Translations under genes and position numbers: made by a program | Assembly: GCF_000732195.1 (NCBI RefSeq) | Contig: NZ_JNNU01000006.1 | Span: forward strand, 248,001 to 312,000 | Direction: 5' to 3' | Length of the DNA stretch: 64,000 nt | Source: Neorhizobium vignae | GTDB taxonomy: Bacteria > Pseudomonadota > Alphaproteobacteria > Rhizobiales > Rhizobiaceae | Notes under the pieces: model-generated | Told to the model about the DNA's origin: nothing | The model's input: only the letters and a program-made list of their open reading frames with translations | Databases searched by the model: none | Part shown: positions 39,275 to 47,330 of the stretch, one piece after another | How the letters are laid out: each line of letters opens with the position of its first letter | Numbering within the stretch: the first letter of the stretch is position 1

Positions 39275-39454
39275 TACCCCCCTCTGCCTGCCGGCATCTC
39301 CCCCACAAGGGGGGAGATCAGCAAGACGAGCCGTCGGCATTCTTCAGCATTGGGCACAAGTTTGCTCATTCGTCCCCGTCAATGGCGGGCGAGGCGTCGC
39401 TACATCCAATCTCCCCCCTTGTGGGGGAGATGCCCGGCAGGGCAGAGGGGGGTA
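39275..39454. repeat. 180-bp double-palindrome intergenic repeat (RIME/REP-like)
   Basis: A 44-base arm (39275-39318) is repeated in inverted form at 39409-39454 with only two single-base indels, separated by 90 bases. Each arm also contains its own palindrome, ATCTCCCCC-ACAA-GGGGGGAGAT in form. This layout of two large palindromes matches the rhizobial intergenic mosaic (RIME/REP-like) elements. It lies between fdsA and fdhD inside an apparent operon. The frame through it is open but not protein-like. Confidence 0.75.
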
Positions 39455-39472
39455 TTCCTGCCCCGACGTCCG

Positions 39473-40300
39473 ATGACCTCCTTCAAAACCACCGCCACCG
39501 CCCCCGAGATCACCCGCCGTAACGGCGTGACCCGCGCCGGCTCGCGGGTGGTGCCGGAGGAGGTGCCGATCGCCTTTTCCTATGGCGGGTCGACCCATGC
39601 GGTGATGATGGGTTCTCCCGCTGACCTTGAGGATTTCGCGGTCGGCTTCAGTCTTACCGAGGGCATCATCACGTCGATGGCGGAGATCGAGAGCATTTCC
39701 GTGGTCGAGGAAGGTGCCGGTCTCGATGTCCAGGTGACGCTTGCCGAGGATAAGGAAGACGCGCTGCGCGCCCGCCGGCGGCATATGGCAGGGCCGGTCG
39801 GTTGCGGGCTTTGCGGTATTGAATCGATCGAGCAGGCCATGCGTCCGGTGCCGGATGTTTCCGCAGTGACCATGGTGCTCAGTGCCAAAGAAGTGAGTGA
39901 AGCTGTCGCGGCGCTCAACAGTGCGCAGCCGCTGCATCGGCAAACCCATGCGGTTCACGGCGCCGGCTTCGTCGTACCGGGCAAGGGACTGGTTGCCGTC
40001 CGCGAGGATGTCGGCCGCCACAATGCGCTCGACAAGCTTGCCGGAGCGGTCATCCGCGAGGGCGTCAAAGGATCAGATGGCGTCGTGGTCGTTACCAGCC
40101 GGATCTCGGTCGAGATGGTGCAGAAGACGGCGATCCTCGGAAGTGCCGTTCTGATCGCCATTTCCGCGCCGACCGCGCTCGCCATCCGCACGGCGGAAGC
40201 AGCGGGCATGACGCTGATCGCGCTGACCCGCGGCGAGGATTTCGAGATTTTCACGCGTACCGATCGCATAGTCACTGGAGTTGTCGCCGATGTCGCATGA
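39473..40300 (+). CDS. fdhD: formate dehydrogenase accessory sulfurtransferase FdhD
   Basis: The 275-residue protein transfers sulfur from a cysteine desulfurase to the Mo cofactor of formate dehydrogenase, which is needed for FdsA activity. The two active cysteines are in GPVGCGLCGIESIEQAMRP (CxxC) near residue 118. Also typical are DLEDFAVGFSLTEGIITSM near residue 50, VREDVGRHNALDKLAGA near residue 185 and SRISVEMVQKTAILG. The ATG at 39473 starts the family-like region; an earlier in-frame opening crosses the repeat element. Its end overlaps the fdsD start by 11 bases. Confidence 0.94.
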   Translation: MTSFKTTATAPEITRRNGVTRAGSRVVPEEVPIAFSYGGSTHAVMMGSPADLEDFAVGFSLTEGIITSMAEIESISVVEEGAGLDVQVTLAEDKEDALRARRRHMAGPVGCGLCGIESIEQAMRPVPDVSAVTMVLSAKEVSEAVAALNSAQPLHRQTHAVHGAGFVVPGKGLVAVREDVGRHNALDKLAGAVIREGVKGSDGVVVVTSRISVEMVQKTAILGSAVLIAISAPTALAIRTAEAAGMTLIALTRGEDFEIFTRTDRIVTGVVADVA

Positions 40301-40649
40301 CCAAAGCCCCGAGCAACTGGTGCTCGACAAACTGGTCCGAATGGCCAACCAGATCGCCACCTTCTTCCTCTCGCAGCCGGAAAAGGTGCGCGCCGAGGGC
40401 GTCGCGACGCATATCAACAAGTTCTGGGAGCCCCGCATGCGGCGTCACCTCTTCGAGCATCTCGACAAGGGCGGGGCGGGGCTGCTGCCGCTCGTCGTCG
40501 AGGCCTCGACGCTGATCCGCCGGCCGGAAACCAAGGTCGGATCCGGCGTCGGGGTCGGCCAGGATGCGGCGGAAGGTGCACCGGGCGGCAAGGGGCCCGC
40601 CGAAGGAGAATCGCTTTCCGAACCAAGCATTCCGGAGAGCGCCGCATGA
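40290..40649 (+). CDS. fdsD: NAD-dependent formate dehydrogenase delta subunit
   Basis: The 119-residue protein begins with a conserved FdsD domain of about 70 residues: LVLDKLVRMANQIATFFLSQ, then VATHINKFWEPRMRRHLFEH and LVVEASTLIRRP. In other bacteria FdsD is a small subunit needed for active enzyme. The remaining ~45 residues form a Gly/Pro/Glu-rich tail (GSGVGVGQDAAEG and following) that is longer than the core family. The ATG at 40290 overlaps fdhD, so it is coupled; a TTG nine bases upstream is possible. Confidence 0.88.
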   Translation: MSHDQSPEQLVLDKLVRMANQIATFFLSQPEKVRAEGVATHINKFWEPRMRRHLFEHLDKGGAGLLPLVVEASTLIRRPETKVGSGVGVGQDAAEGAPGGKGPAEGESLSEPSIPESAA

Positions 40650-40721
40650 ATTCATCCATCCGGCAGGTGAGGGGCCGGAGGGGGGATAGAGCCTAGCCAT
40701 CATCCGAGGAGGATATTTTAA

Positions 40722-42380
40722 ATGGCAATTGCAGGAACGACGGACGAGGGCCTGACAGGCAATGTCGGGCTCCTCGACAGGGAACGTATTATCGCAAAAC
40801 CAGGTTTCAATCGCTGGCTCGTGCCGCCGGCAGCTTTGGCCATTCATCTTTGCATCGGCATGGCTTACGGCTTCAGCGTCTTCTGGCTGCCGCTCTCCCG
40901 CGCCTTGGGTACCGCGCAGGACCCGTCCTGCACCAGCCTCAACCTCATCTCGGCCCTGTTCACGACAAGCTGCAACTGGCGTGTCGCAGACCTCGGCTGG
41001 ATCTACACGCTGTTCTTCGTCCTGCTCGGTTGCTCAGCGGCGATCTGGGGCGGCTGGCTGGAACGGGTCGGCCCGCGCAAGGCCGGTTTCGTCTCGGCCT
41101 GCTGCTGGTGCGGCGGCATTATCGTCGCCGCGATCGGCGTCATGACCCACCAGCTGTGGCTGATGTGGGTTGGCGCCGGCGTGATCGGCGGTGTCGGCCT
41201 CGGCCTCGGTTATATTTCGCCGGTATCGACGCTGATCAAGTGGTTCCCAGACCGTCGCGGCATGGCGACGGGCATGGCGATCATGGGCTTCGGCGGCGGT
41301 GCGATGATCGGTGCTCCGCTTGCCAACCTCTTGATGAACTATTTCAAGACCGATGTTTCGGTCGGCGTCTGGCAGACCTTCATCTGCATGGCGGTGATCT
41401 ATTTCTGCTTCATGATGGGCGGGGCCTTCGGCTATCGCATCCCGCCGGCCGGCTGGCGTCCGGAAGGCTGGACGCCTCCGGTCTCCAAGACGACGATGAT
41501 CACCACCAAGCACGTCCACCTGCGCGATGCGCACAAGACCAAGCAGTTCTGGCTGATCTGGGCAGTGCTTTGCCTGAACGTTTCGGCCGGTATCGGGGTT
41601 ATCGGCATGGCGTCGCCGATGCTGCAGGAAATCTTCGCCGGATCGCTGATCGGTCTGCCGAACCTGACCTTCTCCCAGCTCGATGCGAGCCAGAAGGCAC
41701 AGATCGCAACGATCGCCGCCGGCTTTGCGGGTCTCCTGTCGCTGTTCAATATCGGCGGGCGCTTCTTCTGGGCGTCGCTCTCCGACAAGATCGGCCGCAA
41801 GAACACATATTATACGTTCTTCGTGCTGGGCATCGTGCTTTATGCACTCGCTCCGACGCTTGCAGACATGGGCAACAAGGCACTCTTCGTGCTCGCCTTC
41901 GGCATCATACTGTCCATGTATGGCGGTGGTTTTGCGACCATCCCCGCCTATCTCGCGGATATCTTCGGCACCCAGTTCGTCGGCGCCATCCACGGCCGCC
42001 TGCTGACGGCCTGGGCGACCGCCGGCATTCTCGGTCCCGTCGTCGTCAACTATATCCGTGAAGCGCAGCTCACCGCAGGCGTGCCGGCCGGGCCGACGCT
42101 CTATACCGGCACGATGTACATTCTCGCAGGCATGCTGGTGCTGGGCCTGGTCGCCAACGCGCTGGTCCGTCCGCTTGCCGACAAATGGTTCATGTCTGAC
42201 CACGAAGTCGCTTCGCTGCAGGCAAAGACCGCTGCCGCGAATGCGGGTCCGACCGGCTCATTCGGCATCGGCACCGGTGGTCTGGATGCCAAGGCGGCGA
42301 TCGCCTGGGCCGTGGTCGGCATTCCGCTTCTCTGGGGTGTCTGGGTGACGCTGCGGAGCAGTCTGGTTCTGTTCGGGTGA
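40722..42380 (+). CDS. OFA family MFS transporter (oxalate/formate antiporter-like)
   Basis: The 552-residue protein has about 12 transmembrane helices. It matches the OFA branch of the major facilitator family (OxlT-like): NRWLVPPAALAIHLCIGMAY and GFSVFWLPLSRALG at the start, LGLGYISPVSTLIKWFPDRR, GMATGMAIMGFGGGAMIGAP, and GRFFWASLSDKIGRKNTYYT (the loop motif between helices) near residue 345. Members exchange or import oxalate, formate and related acids. A GAGGAGGA ribosome site precedes the ATG and fdsD ends 72 bases upstream, so it probably supplies the formate dehydrogenase, but the substrate is inferred. Confidence 0.88.
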   Translation: MAIAGTTDEGLTGNVGLLDRERIIAKPGFNRWLVPPAALAIHLCIGMAYGFSVFWLPLSRALGTAQDPSCTSLNLISALFTTSCNWRVADLGWIYTLFFVLLGCSAAIWGGWLERVGPRKAGFVSACCWCGGIIVAAIGVMTHQLWLMWVGAGVIGGVGLGLGYISPVSTLIKWFPDRRGMATGMAIMGFGGGAMIGAPLANLLMNYFKTDVSVGVWQTFICMAVIYFCFMMGGAFGYRIPPAGWRPEGWTPPVSKTTMITTKHVHLRDAHKTKQFWLIWAVLCLNVSAGIGVIGMASPMLQEIFAGSLIGLPNLTFSQLDASQKAQIATIAAGFAGLLSLFNIGGRFFWASLSDKIGRKNTYYTFFVLGIVLYALAPTLADMGNKALFVLAFGIILSMYGGGFATIPAYLADIFGTQFVGAIHGRLLTAWATAGILGPVVVNYIREAQLTAGVPAGPTLYTGTMYILAGMLVLGLVANALVRPLADKWFMSDHEVASLQAKTAAANAGPTGSFGIGTGGLDAKAAIAWAVVGIPLLWGVWVTLRSSLVLFG

Positions 42381-42406
42381 CATTCGTCGGCAGGAATGAC
42401 CAAGGG

Positions 42407-42432
42407 AGGGCGGCCTATGCCGCCCTTTTTTG
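42407..42432 (+). terminator. terminator after the OFA transporter
   Basis: AGGGCGGC (42407-42414) pairs with GCCGCCCT (42419-42426) around CTAT, followed by a T-run. It ends the fds-transporter unit. Confidence 0.88.
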
Positions 42433-42474
42433 TTTCGCACGGAAATGTGAGGATAAAAACGGAGGCGGCTCCGA

Positions 42475-42502
42475 TTGACGCGGTGGGAATTCGGACTAGA
42501 TT
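42475..42502 (+). promoter_or_regulatory. candidate sigma-70 promoter for the aldo/keto reductase
   Basis: TTGACG (42475-42480) and TAGATT (42497-42502) are separated by 16 bases, 116 bases before the start codon. The match to the -35 and -10 consensus is fair and no other gene lies between. Confidence 0.4.
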
Positions 42503-42617
42503 GCGTTCCGGAGCCCGACGCCCCTTTTTCTTACGGGCAGCACGCGCCCGCGTGCGTATCCGGCTCCGAATGACTGCATATATCGCTTCATATCTTCAGT
42601 GCACACGGGAGCTCTCC

Positions 42618-43667
42618 ATGCGCTACAATCAATTGGGCAATACCGGTCTTTTCGTCTCTGAACTCTGCCTCGGCACGATGACCTTCGGCGAAAACCAGAC
42701 AGGCGCCGTCTGGAGTGCCGTCGCCGGTCTCGATCAGGACGCCGCCGACAAGATCGTCGAGCGCTCGCTGGCTGCCGGCGTCAACTTCATCGACACGGCG
42801 AATGTCTATTCTGAGGGCCGGTCAGAGATCATCCTCGGCCAGGCGATCAAAAACCTCGGCGTGCCGCGCAAGGACGTGGTCATCGCCACGAAATTCTATG
42901 GCCAGATGGGCGACAAGCCCAACGATCGCGGCGCCTCCCGCGGCCACATCATGGATTCGGTGGAGCAGAGCCTCGAACGGCTGCAGATGAACCATATCGA
43001 TCTCTACCAGATCCATGGCACCGACACGGTAACGCCGATCGACGAGACGCTGCGGGCGCTCGACGATCTCGTATCGCGCGGCCTCGTGCGTTATATCGGG
43101 CTCTCCAACTGGGCTGCCTGGCGGATGGCGAAAGCGCTCGGTATTTCCGAACGCAAGGGTTATGCCCGTTTCGAGACGGTGCAGGCCTATTATTCCATCG
43201 CCGGCCGCGACCTGGAGCGCGATATCGTGCCGCTGATGCAGGAAGAGAAGCTCGGCCTGATGGTCTGGTCGCCGCTCGCCGGCGGGCTGCTCTCCGGCAA
43301 ATACGGTCCGGGTGCTCCGGGCAACGGGGAAGGCCGCCGCGCCAACTTCGATTTCCCCCCGGTCGACAAGGATCGCGCCTGGGCTTGCGTCGCAGCCATG
43401 CGTGAGGTCGCCGCCCGGCACGGCGCGAGTGTCGCGGAAGTCGCGCTGGCCTATATCCTGGCCAAACCCTTCGTGACGAGCGTCATCATCGGCGCCAAGA
43501 GGTTGGAGCAGCTCGAGGAAAACTTGAAGGCCGTAAAGCTGAAGCTGGATGCGGAGGATATGGCAAAGCTCGACGAGGTCAGCGCGCTTGCTCCGGAATA
43601 TCCGGGCTGGATGCTGGCCCGCCAGGGTGCCGGACGCCGTCCGGCGCCGTTCGAGCCGAAGGAATAG
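42618..43667 (+). CDS. aldo/keto reductase
   Basis: The 349-residue TIM-barrel oxidoreductase begins MRYNQLGNTGLFVSELCLGT. The catalytic tetrad is visible: Asp in NFIDTANVYSEG, Tyr in the same segment, Lys in VIATKFYGQ and His in LYQIHGTDTVTP (about residues 60-130). The C-terminal part has SVIIGAKRLEQLEENL for NADPH binding. It resembles the YghZ/YajO-like subgroup of NADP-dependent AKRs; the substrate is unknown. The ATG at 42618 is chosen; the frame opens earlier without similarity. It converges on cheW. Confidence 0.9.
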   Translation: MRYNQLGNTGLFVSELCLGTMTFGENQTGAVWSAVAGLDQDAADKIVERSLAAGVNFIDTANVYSEGRSEIILGQAIKNLGVPRKDVVIATKFYGQMGDKPNDRGASRGHIMDSVEQSLERLQMNHIDLYQIHGTDTVTPIDETLRALDDLVSRGLVRYIGLSNWAAWRMAKALGISERKGYARFETVQAYYSIAGRDLERDIVPLMQEEKLGLMVWSPLAGGLLSGKYGPGAPGNGEGRRANFDFPPVDKDRAWACVAAMREVAARHGASVAEVALAYILAKPFVTSVIIGAKRLEQLEENLKAVKLKLDAEDMAKLDEVSALAPEYPGWMLARQGAGRRPAPFEPKE

Positions 43668-43676
43668 TCATGAAAA

Positions 43677-43706
43677 AAGCCCGCGGCGGTTCAACGCTGC
43701 GGGCTT
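43677..43706. terminator. bidirectional terminator between the aldo/keto reductase and cheW
   Basis: AAGCCCGC (43677-43684) pairs with GCGGGCTT (43699-43706), with an inner GCG/CGC pairing and A-rich left flank (AAAAAA). It can serve both converging genes. Confidence 0.7.
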
Positions 43707-43723
43707 CATAATCTTATAGCGGC

Positions 43724-43802
43724 TTAGAGGTCTTTCCAGCCAACCGCCTTGGCCTTGAGGTCGAATGCGCAGCCCTTTCCAGGCCCCGCTATCGCAATCA
43801 GG
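43724..43802 (-). pseudogene. possible 3' remnant of a chemoreceptor gene
   Basis: Directly after and overlapping the cheW stop, the minus strand stays open in another frame for 25 codons: LIAIAGPGKGCAFDLKAKA and then VGWKDL before TAA. The ending resembles the Trp-containing C-terminal pentapeptides of chemoreceptors, and the IAIA start shares a 13-base identity (43787-43799 versus 44394-44406) with the tail region of the adjacent receptor. This may be debris from a duplicated or rearranged receptor gene. It is weak evidence from a short stretch. Confidence 0.3.
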
Positions 43803-44277
43803 CAGCCAGATCTTCGGCTTCGGTGCCCTTGAACATCTTGGCGAGGTTCAGGAAGCAGATCATGCCGTTCTCGTTGGCGATGATGCCTTCGGAGAAAGAC
43901 TTGTCGAAGGAGGCGGAGATTTCCGGAACCGGCTGAACCTGGCTCGATGGGATCGTCAGGATGTCCGAGACGCGGTCGACGAGCATGCCGATGACCATGT
44001 TGTGGACTTCGGCGACGACGATGGCGCTGCGCTCGTTGGCAACCGTGCTCTTCATGCCGAGCTTGTAGGCAAGGTCGATGATCGGGATTACGGAGCCGCG
44101 AAGGTTCATGACGCCGATGACGTCAGCCGGAGCGTGCGGGATCGGCGTCGAAGGCGCCCATCCGCGGATTTCGCGGATCGTCGTCGTCTTGACGCAGAAC
44201 TCCTGGTCATGGAGACGAAAGGCGATGATTTCCAGCGTTTCGCCGCTGTAGCTTGTGGAGTTGATCGTCGTAGCCAT
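43798..44277 (-). CDS. cheW: chemotaxis coupling protein CheW
   Basis: The 159-residue adaptor couples chemoreceptors to the CheA kinase. It starts [20 protein letters not shown] at the ATG at 44277, which overlaps the stop of the receptor gene (TGATG), so the pair is translationally coupled. Typical CheW features are LEIIAFRLHDQEFCVKTTTI and REIRGW, then PADVIGVMNLRGSVIPIIDL near residue 55 and VVAEVHNMVIGMLVDRVSDI near residue 85. No cheA, cheY or cheR is present nearby, so this receptor-CheW pair must feed a core system elsewhere. Confidence 0.94.
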   Translation of the reverse strand: MATTINSTSYSGETLEIIAFRLHDQEFCVKTTTIREIRGWAPSTPIPHAPADVIGVMNLRGSVIPIIDLAYKLGMKSTVANERSAIVVAEVHNMVIGMLVDRVSDILTIPSSQVQPVPEISASFDKSFSEGIIANENGMICFLNLAKMFKGTEAEDLAA

Positions 44278-46064
44278 CAGAATTCTTCCCAACTATCCGT
44301 TGCCTGAGCGGCAGCGGCGGCACCCGTTGTGGTCCGCGCGACCGTTGCCATGAGTTTGCGTGCCGGCGATGCAACGGGTCGTGCATCAGGTCGCGCTATC
44401 GCAATCTTATGCGAAGAATGTTGCGCAAATCTAAATCGTGACAGGAGATCGCGCAGTGTTTCGGCTTCGCGCGCCAGACTATGGCTGGCAGCGGTTGTTT
44501 CCTCGACCATGGCAGCATTCTGCTGCGTGTTCTGGTCCATGGAGTTCACGGCCTTGCTGATCTCCTTGATGCCCGTGGACTGTTCGCGGGCAGCCTCCAC
44601 GATTGCGGAGACATTGCCGTTGATCTCGTCCACCTGGGACATGATCTCATCGAGGGCCTTGCCGGTTTCGCCGACGAGCGCGACGCCACGCTTGACCTGT
44701 TCGGAGGAGGTCGAGATCAGCGTCTTGATTTCCTTGGCGGCACTCGCGGAACGTTGAGCCAGTTCGCGGACTTCCTGGGCAACGACCGCAAAGCCCTTGC
44801 CCGCTTCGCCTGCGCGTGCCGCCTCGACACCCGCATTCAGCGCCAGCAGGTTTGTCTGGAAGGCGATCTCGTCGATCACGCCGATGATATTGGAGATTTC
44901 CCGGGACGAGGTCTCGATCTGGCCCATCGCGTTCACCGCGTTGCGTACCACGGCGCCGGAATGTTCGGCGCTTTTTTTGGCATGCGAGACCAGGCCGCCA
45001 GCTTCTTCCGCGCGCTTGGCGCTGTCGATGACGGTGCGGCTGATTTCTTCAAGCGCCGCGGCGGTCTCCTCGACTGCCGCCGCCTGTTGCTCGGTGCGTT
45101 TGGCAAGGCTGTCGGAAGCCTGGCGGATTTCGCTGGAACCTCCCGCGATCCCCTCGGCGTTCTCGCCGACGGTGCGCATGGCCTCCGCCAGTTTTCCGAT
45201 GGCTTCGTTGAAATCGACGCGGATCTGTTCGAGCGTCGAAATGAAGGGTTTTTCGATCCGGAACGTCAGGTCGCCGTTTGAGAGAGACGTCAGGCCGACG
45301 GCGATGTCATCGACGGCGCGGACACGTTCGGTGATGTCGGTTGCAAACTTGACCACCTTGAAGACGCGGCCGTCGGCGTCGAAGATCGGATTGTAGGACG
45401 CCTGTATCCAGACCGCCTTGCCGCCCTTGCCGATACGCTTGAACTCGGCGGCAATCGCTTCGCCGCCGGCAAGCTTCTTCCAGAATTGCGGGTATTCGGC
45501 GCTGTCACGGAACGACGGCTCGCAGAACATGCTGTGATGTTTGCCGGTGATTTCCGAAAGCTGGTAGCCGACACAGGCGAGGAAATTTTCGTTGGCGGTC
45601 AGTATCTCTCCGGTAGAAGTGAACTCGATGATGGCCTGGGTCCGCGAGATGGCGTTGATCTTGCCTTCGTCCTCGGCGGATTTGAGCTTCGCGGCGGTGA
45701 TATCGGTCGCGAACTTGACCACCTTGTAAGGCTTGCCGCCCGAGGTCACCGGATTGTAGGAGGCCTGGATCCAGATCTCGCGGCCACCCTTGCCGATGCG
45801 CTTGTAGGCGGCGGCATCAAACCTGCCGTTGCCGAGGTTCGCCCAAAAATCCTTGTAGGCCTGCGATTTCACGTAATCCGGTTCGCAGAACATGCTGTGA
45901 TGCTTGCCGACGATTTCGGAAAGTGTGTAGCCAAGCGTCTTGCAGAAGTTCTCGTTGGCCGTGAGAACCTTTCCGGACAAATCAAATTCGATAATGGCCT
46001 GCGACTTGCTGAGGGCAGCAAGTACTGCCTTCGCGTCTGCGCCTGGAAGTGAAAGTATGGACAT
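44277..46064 (-). CDS. soluble methyl-accepting chemotaxis protein with two PAS domains
   Basis: The 595-residue receptor has no transmembrane helix. Two tandem PAS domains (about residues 10-125 and 135-250) share near-identical motifs, [17 protein letters not shown] and RIGKGG(R/K)[10 protein letters not shown]. A short HAMP-like link ([19 protein letters not shown]) precedes the signalling coiled coil, whose tip is [20 protein letters not shown] plus [20 protein letters not shown]. The C-terminus SWEEF resembles the CheR/CheB-docking pentapeptide. PAS domains with this pattern often sense redox or oxygen. The ATG at 46064 (GGGGG upstream) is preferred to a TTG at 46106. Confidence 0.92.
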   Translation of the reverse strand: MSILSLPGADAKAVLAALSKSQAIIEFDLSGKVLTANENFCKTLGYTLSEIVGKHHSMFCEPDYVKSQAYKDFWANLGNGRFDAAAYKRIGKGGREIWIQASYNPVTSGGKPYKVVKFATDITAAKLKSAEDEGKINAISRTQAIIEFTSTGEILTANENFLACVGYQLSEITGKHHSMFCEPSFRDSAEYPQFWKKLAGGEAIAAEFKRIGKGGKAVWIQASYNPIFDADGRVFKVVKFATDITERVRAVDDIAVGLTSLSNGDLTFRIEKPFISTLEQIRVDFNEAIGKLAEAMRTVGENAEGIAGGSSEIRQASDSLAKRTEQQAAAVEETAAALEEISRTVIDSAKRAEEAGGLVSHAKKSAEHSGAVVRNAVNAMGQIETSSREISNIIGVIDEIAFQTNLLALNAGVEAARAGEAGKGFAVVAQEVRELAQRSASAAKEIKTLISTSSEQVKRGVALVGETGKALDEIMSQVDEINGNVSAIVEAAREQSTGIKEISKAVNSMDQNTQQNAAMVEETTAASHSLAREAETLRDLLSRFRFAQHSSHKIAIARPDARPVASPARKLMATVARTTTGAAAAAQATDSWEEF

Positions 46065-46165
46065 CTGGTTGTCTGCCCCCGTCTGTAGGTTCCCAAACTG
46101 GCTCAATTTGCCAGCAGCCTAACGAGATAACCATCTCGCCGCCGGGATACTGAGTCATGTAAAAA

Positions 46166-46194
46166 ATAGCATTGATGAATTAACGGAAGGTCAA
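46166..46194 (-). promoter_or_regulatory. candidate sigma-70 promoter for the chemoreceptor-cheW pair
   Basis: On the minus strand TTGACC (46194-46189) and TGCTAT (46171-46166) are exactly 17 bases apart, about 100 bases upstream of the receptor ATG. The 294-base gap between arginase and the receptor is notably AT-rich, consistent with promoter DNA. Confidence 0.5.
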
Positions 46195-46358
46195 TAGTTC
46201 CGTTTTCGCGAAATTGTGGAAAATACGTACCCACTTGTCTATCGTCAAATTTCTTAATGGGAGGTATAGATTAAGTACTATTTATAACCAGGAATTTGTA
46301 TTGTAGTTTTTTGCGGAGAGCCGCAATCTTTATTTAAGATATGAGTTTTTGCCTCTGG

Positions 46359-47288
46359 TTATGCAGAGCGGGTTGGACGATCAAGAACGCGCCGGCCGAA
46401 AAGACTTGCCGCCAGCTCCACCATGATCCGGGCGCTCTTGCCGCGATCGTCGAGGAACGGATTGAGCTCGACGAGATCGAGTGACGCGACGAGCCCCGTA
46501 TCGTGGAGCATCTCCATGATCAGGTGGGCCTCGCGGAAGGTCGCGCCTCCCGGCACGGTGGTACCGACGCCCGGCGCTATGTCCGGATCCAGGAAATCGA
46601 CGTCCAGGCTGACATGCAGGAGGCCATTGGCGTCGTTCACTGCCGCGATCACCTGGCGCATGATCGCGGCAATCCCGTGCTCGTCGATGGCGCGCATGTC
46701 GAAGACGTTGACGCCATGATCGGCGATAAGTTTCCGCTCGATTTCATCGACGGATCGGATGCCGATCTGGAAGACGTTTTTGGGATCGACCTTGGGCCGG
46801 GTGCTGTCGAGAATCGGTGCAAATTCCGCCTGGCCGGTAAAGAAGGCGACCGGCATGCCATGGATGTTGCCGGAGGGCGATGTCTCGGGCGTGTTGAAAT
46901 CCGTATGGGCATCGAGCCAGAGAACGAAAAGCGGCCGGCCGATCTCGGAAGCGTAACGCGCCATGCCCGGCACGCTGCCCATGGAAAGGGCATGGTCGCC
47001 GCCCATGATCACCGGAATGGTGCCGGCCCTGGCCATTTCATAGGTCCGGGTCTCGAGCGCGCGCGTGAACGCAGCGACGATCGGCAGGTTCTTCGCGTCT
47101 TTTCTCTCCGGCAGATCGGTTGCCGGTTCCGGACGCAGGTCGCCATTGTCGACTACCCGGAAGCCGAGGCCCTCCAGCGCCTTGACGATGCCGGCAAGCC
47201 TGAAGGCCGCAGGCCCCATGGCGCAGCCGCCGCGACCGGAGCCCTCTTCCAGAGGAACGCCGATCAATGTGATGTCTTTGGAGGTCAT
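46359..47288 (-). CDS. rocF: arginase
   Basis: The 309-residue ureohydrolase converts arginine to ornithine and urea with a di-manganese site. The metal-binding motifs are intact: VIMGGDHALSMGS (first His, near residue 98), FVLWLDAHTDFNTPETSPSG (near residue 125) and SLDVDFLDPDIAPGVGTT (near residue 230). The fold starts ITLIGVPLEEGSGRGGCAMG. EATHLIME-like REAHLIMEMLHDTGL and SLDLVELNPFLDD complete the family pattern. Agmatinase is a less likely alternative given the overall arginase-like N-terminus. It is alone on the minus strand between tamB and the chemoreceptor. Confidence 0.92.
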   Translation of the reverse strand: MTSKDITLIGVPLEEGSGRGGCAMGPAAFRLAGIVKALEGLGFRVVDNGDLRPEPATDLPERKDAKNLPIVAAFTRALETRTYEMARAGTIPVIMGGDHALSMGSVPGMARYASEIGRPLFVLWLDAHTDFNTPETSPSGNIHGMPVAFFTGQAEFAPILDSTRPKVDPKNVFQIGIRSVDEIERKLIADHGVNVFDMRAIDEHGIAAIMRQVIAAVNDANGLLHVSLDVDFLDPDIAPGVGTTVPGGATFREAHLIMEMLHDTGLVASLDLVELNPFLDDRGKSARIMVELAASLFGRRVLDRPTRSA

Positions 47289-47330
47289 GCTTTTCTCCCA
47301 GCAAGCAGGAATGAAACGAAATATGCGAAA

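Noticed and set aside
46308-46335. TTGCGG/CCGCAA hairpin downstream of arginase
   Set aside because: Considered as an arginase terminator, but on the minus strand it is followed by A residues, not T residues; the orientation is wrong.
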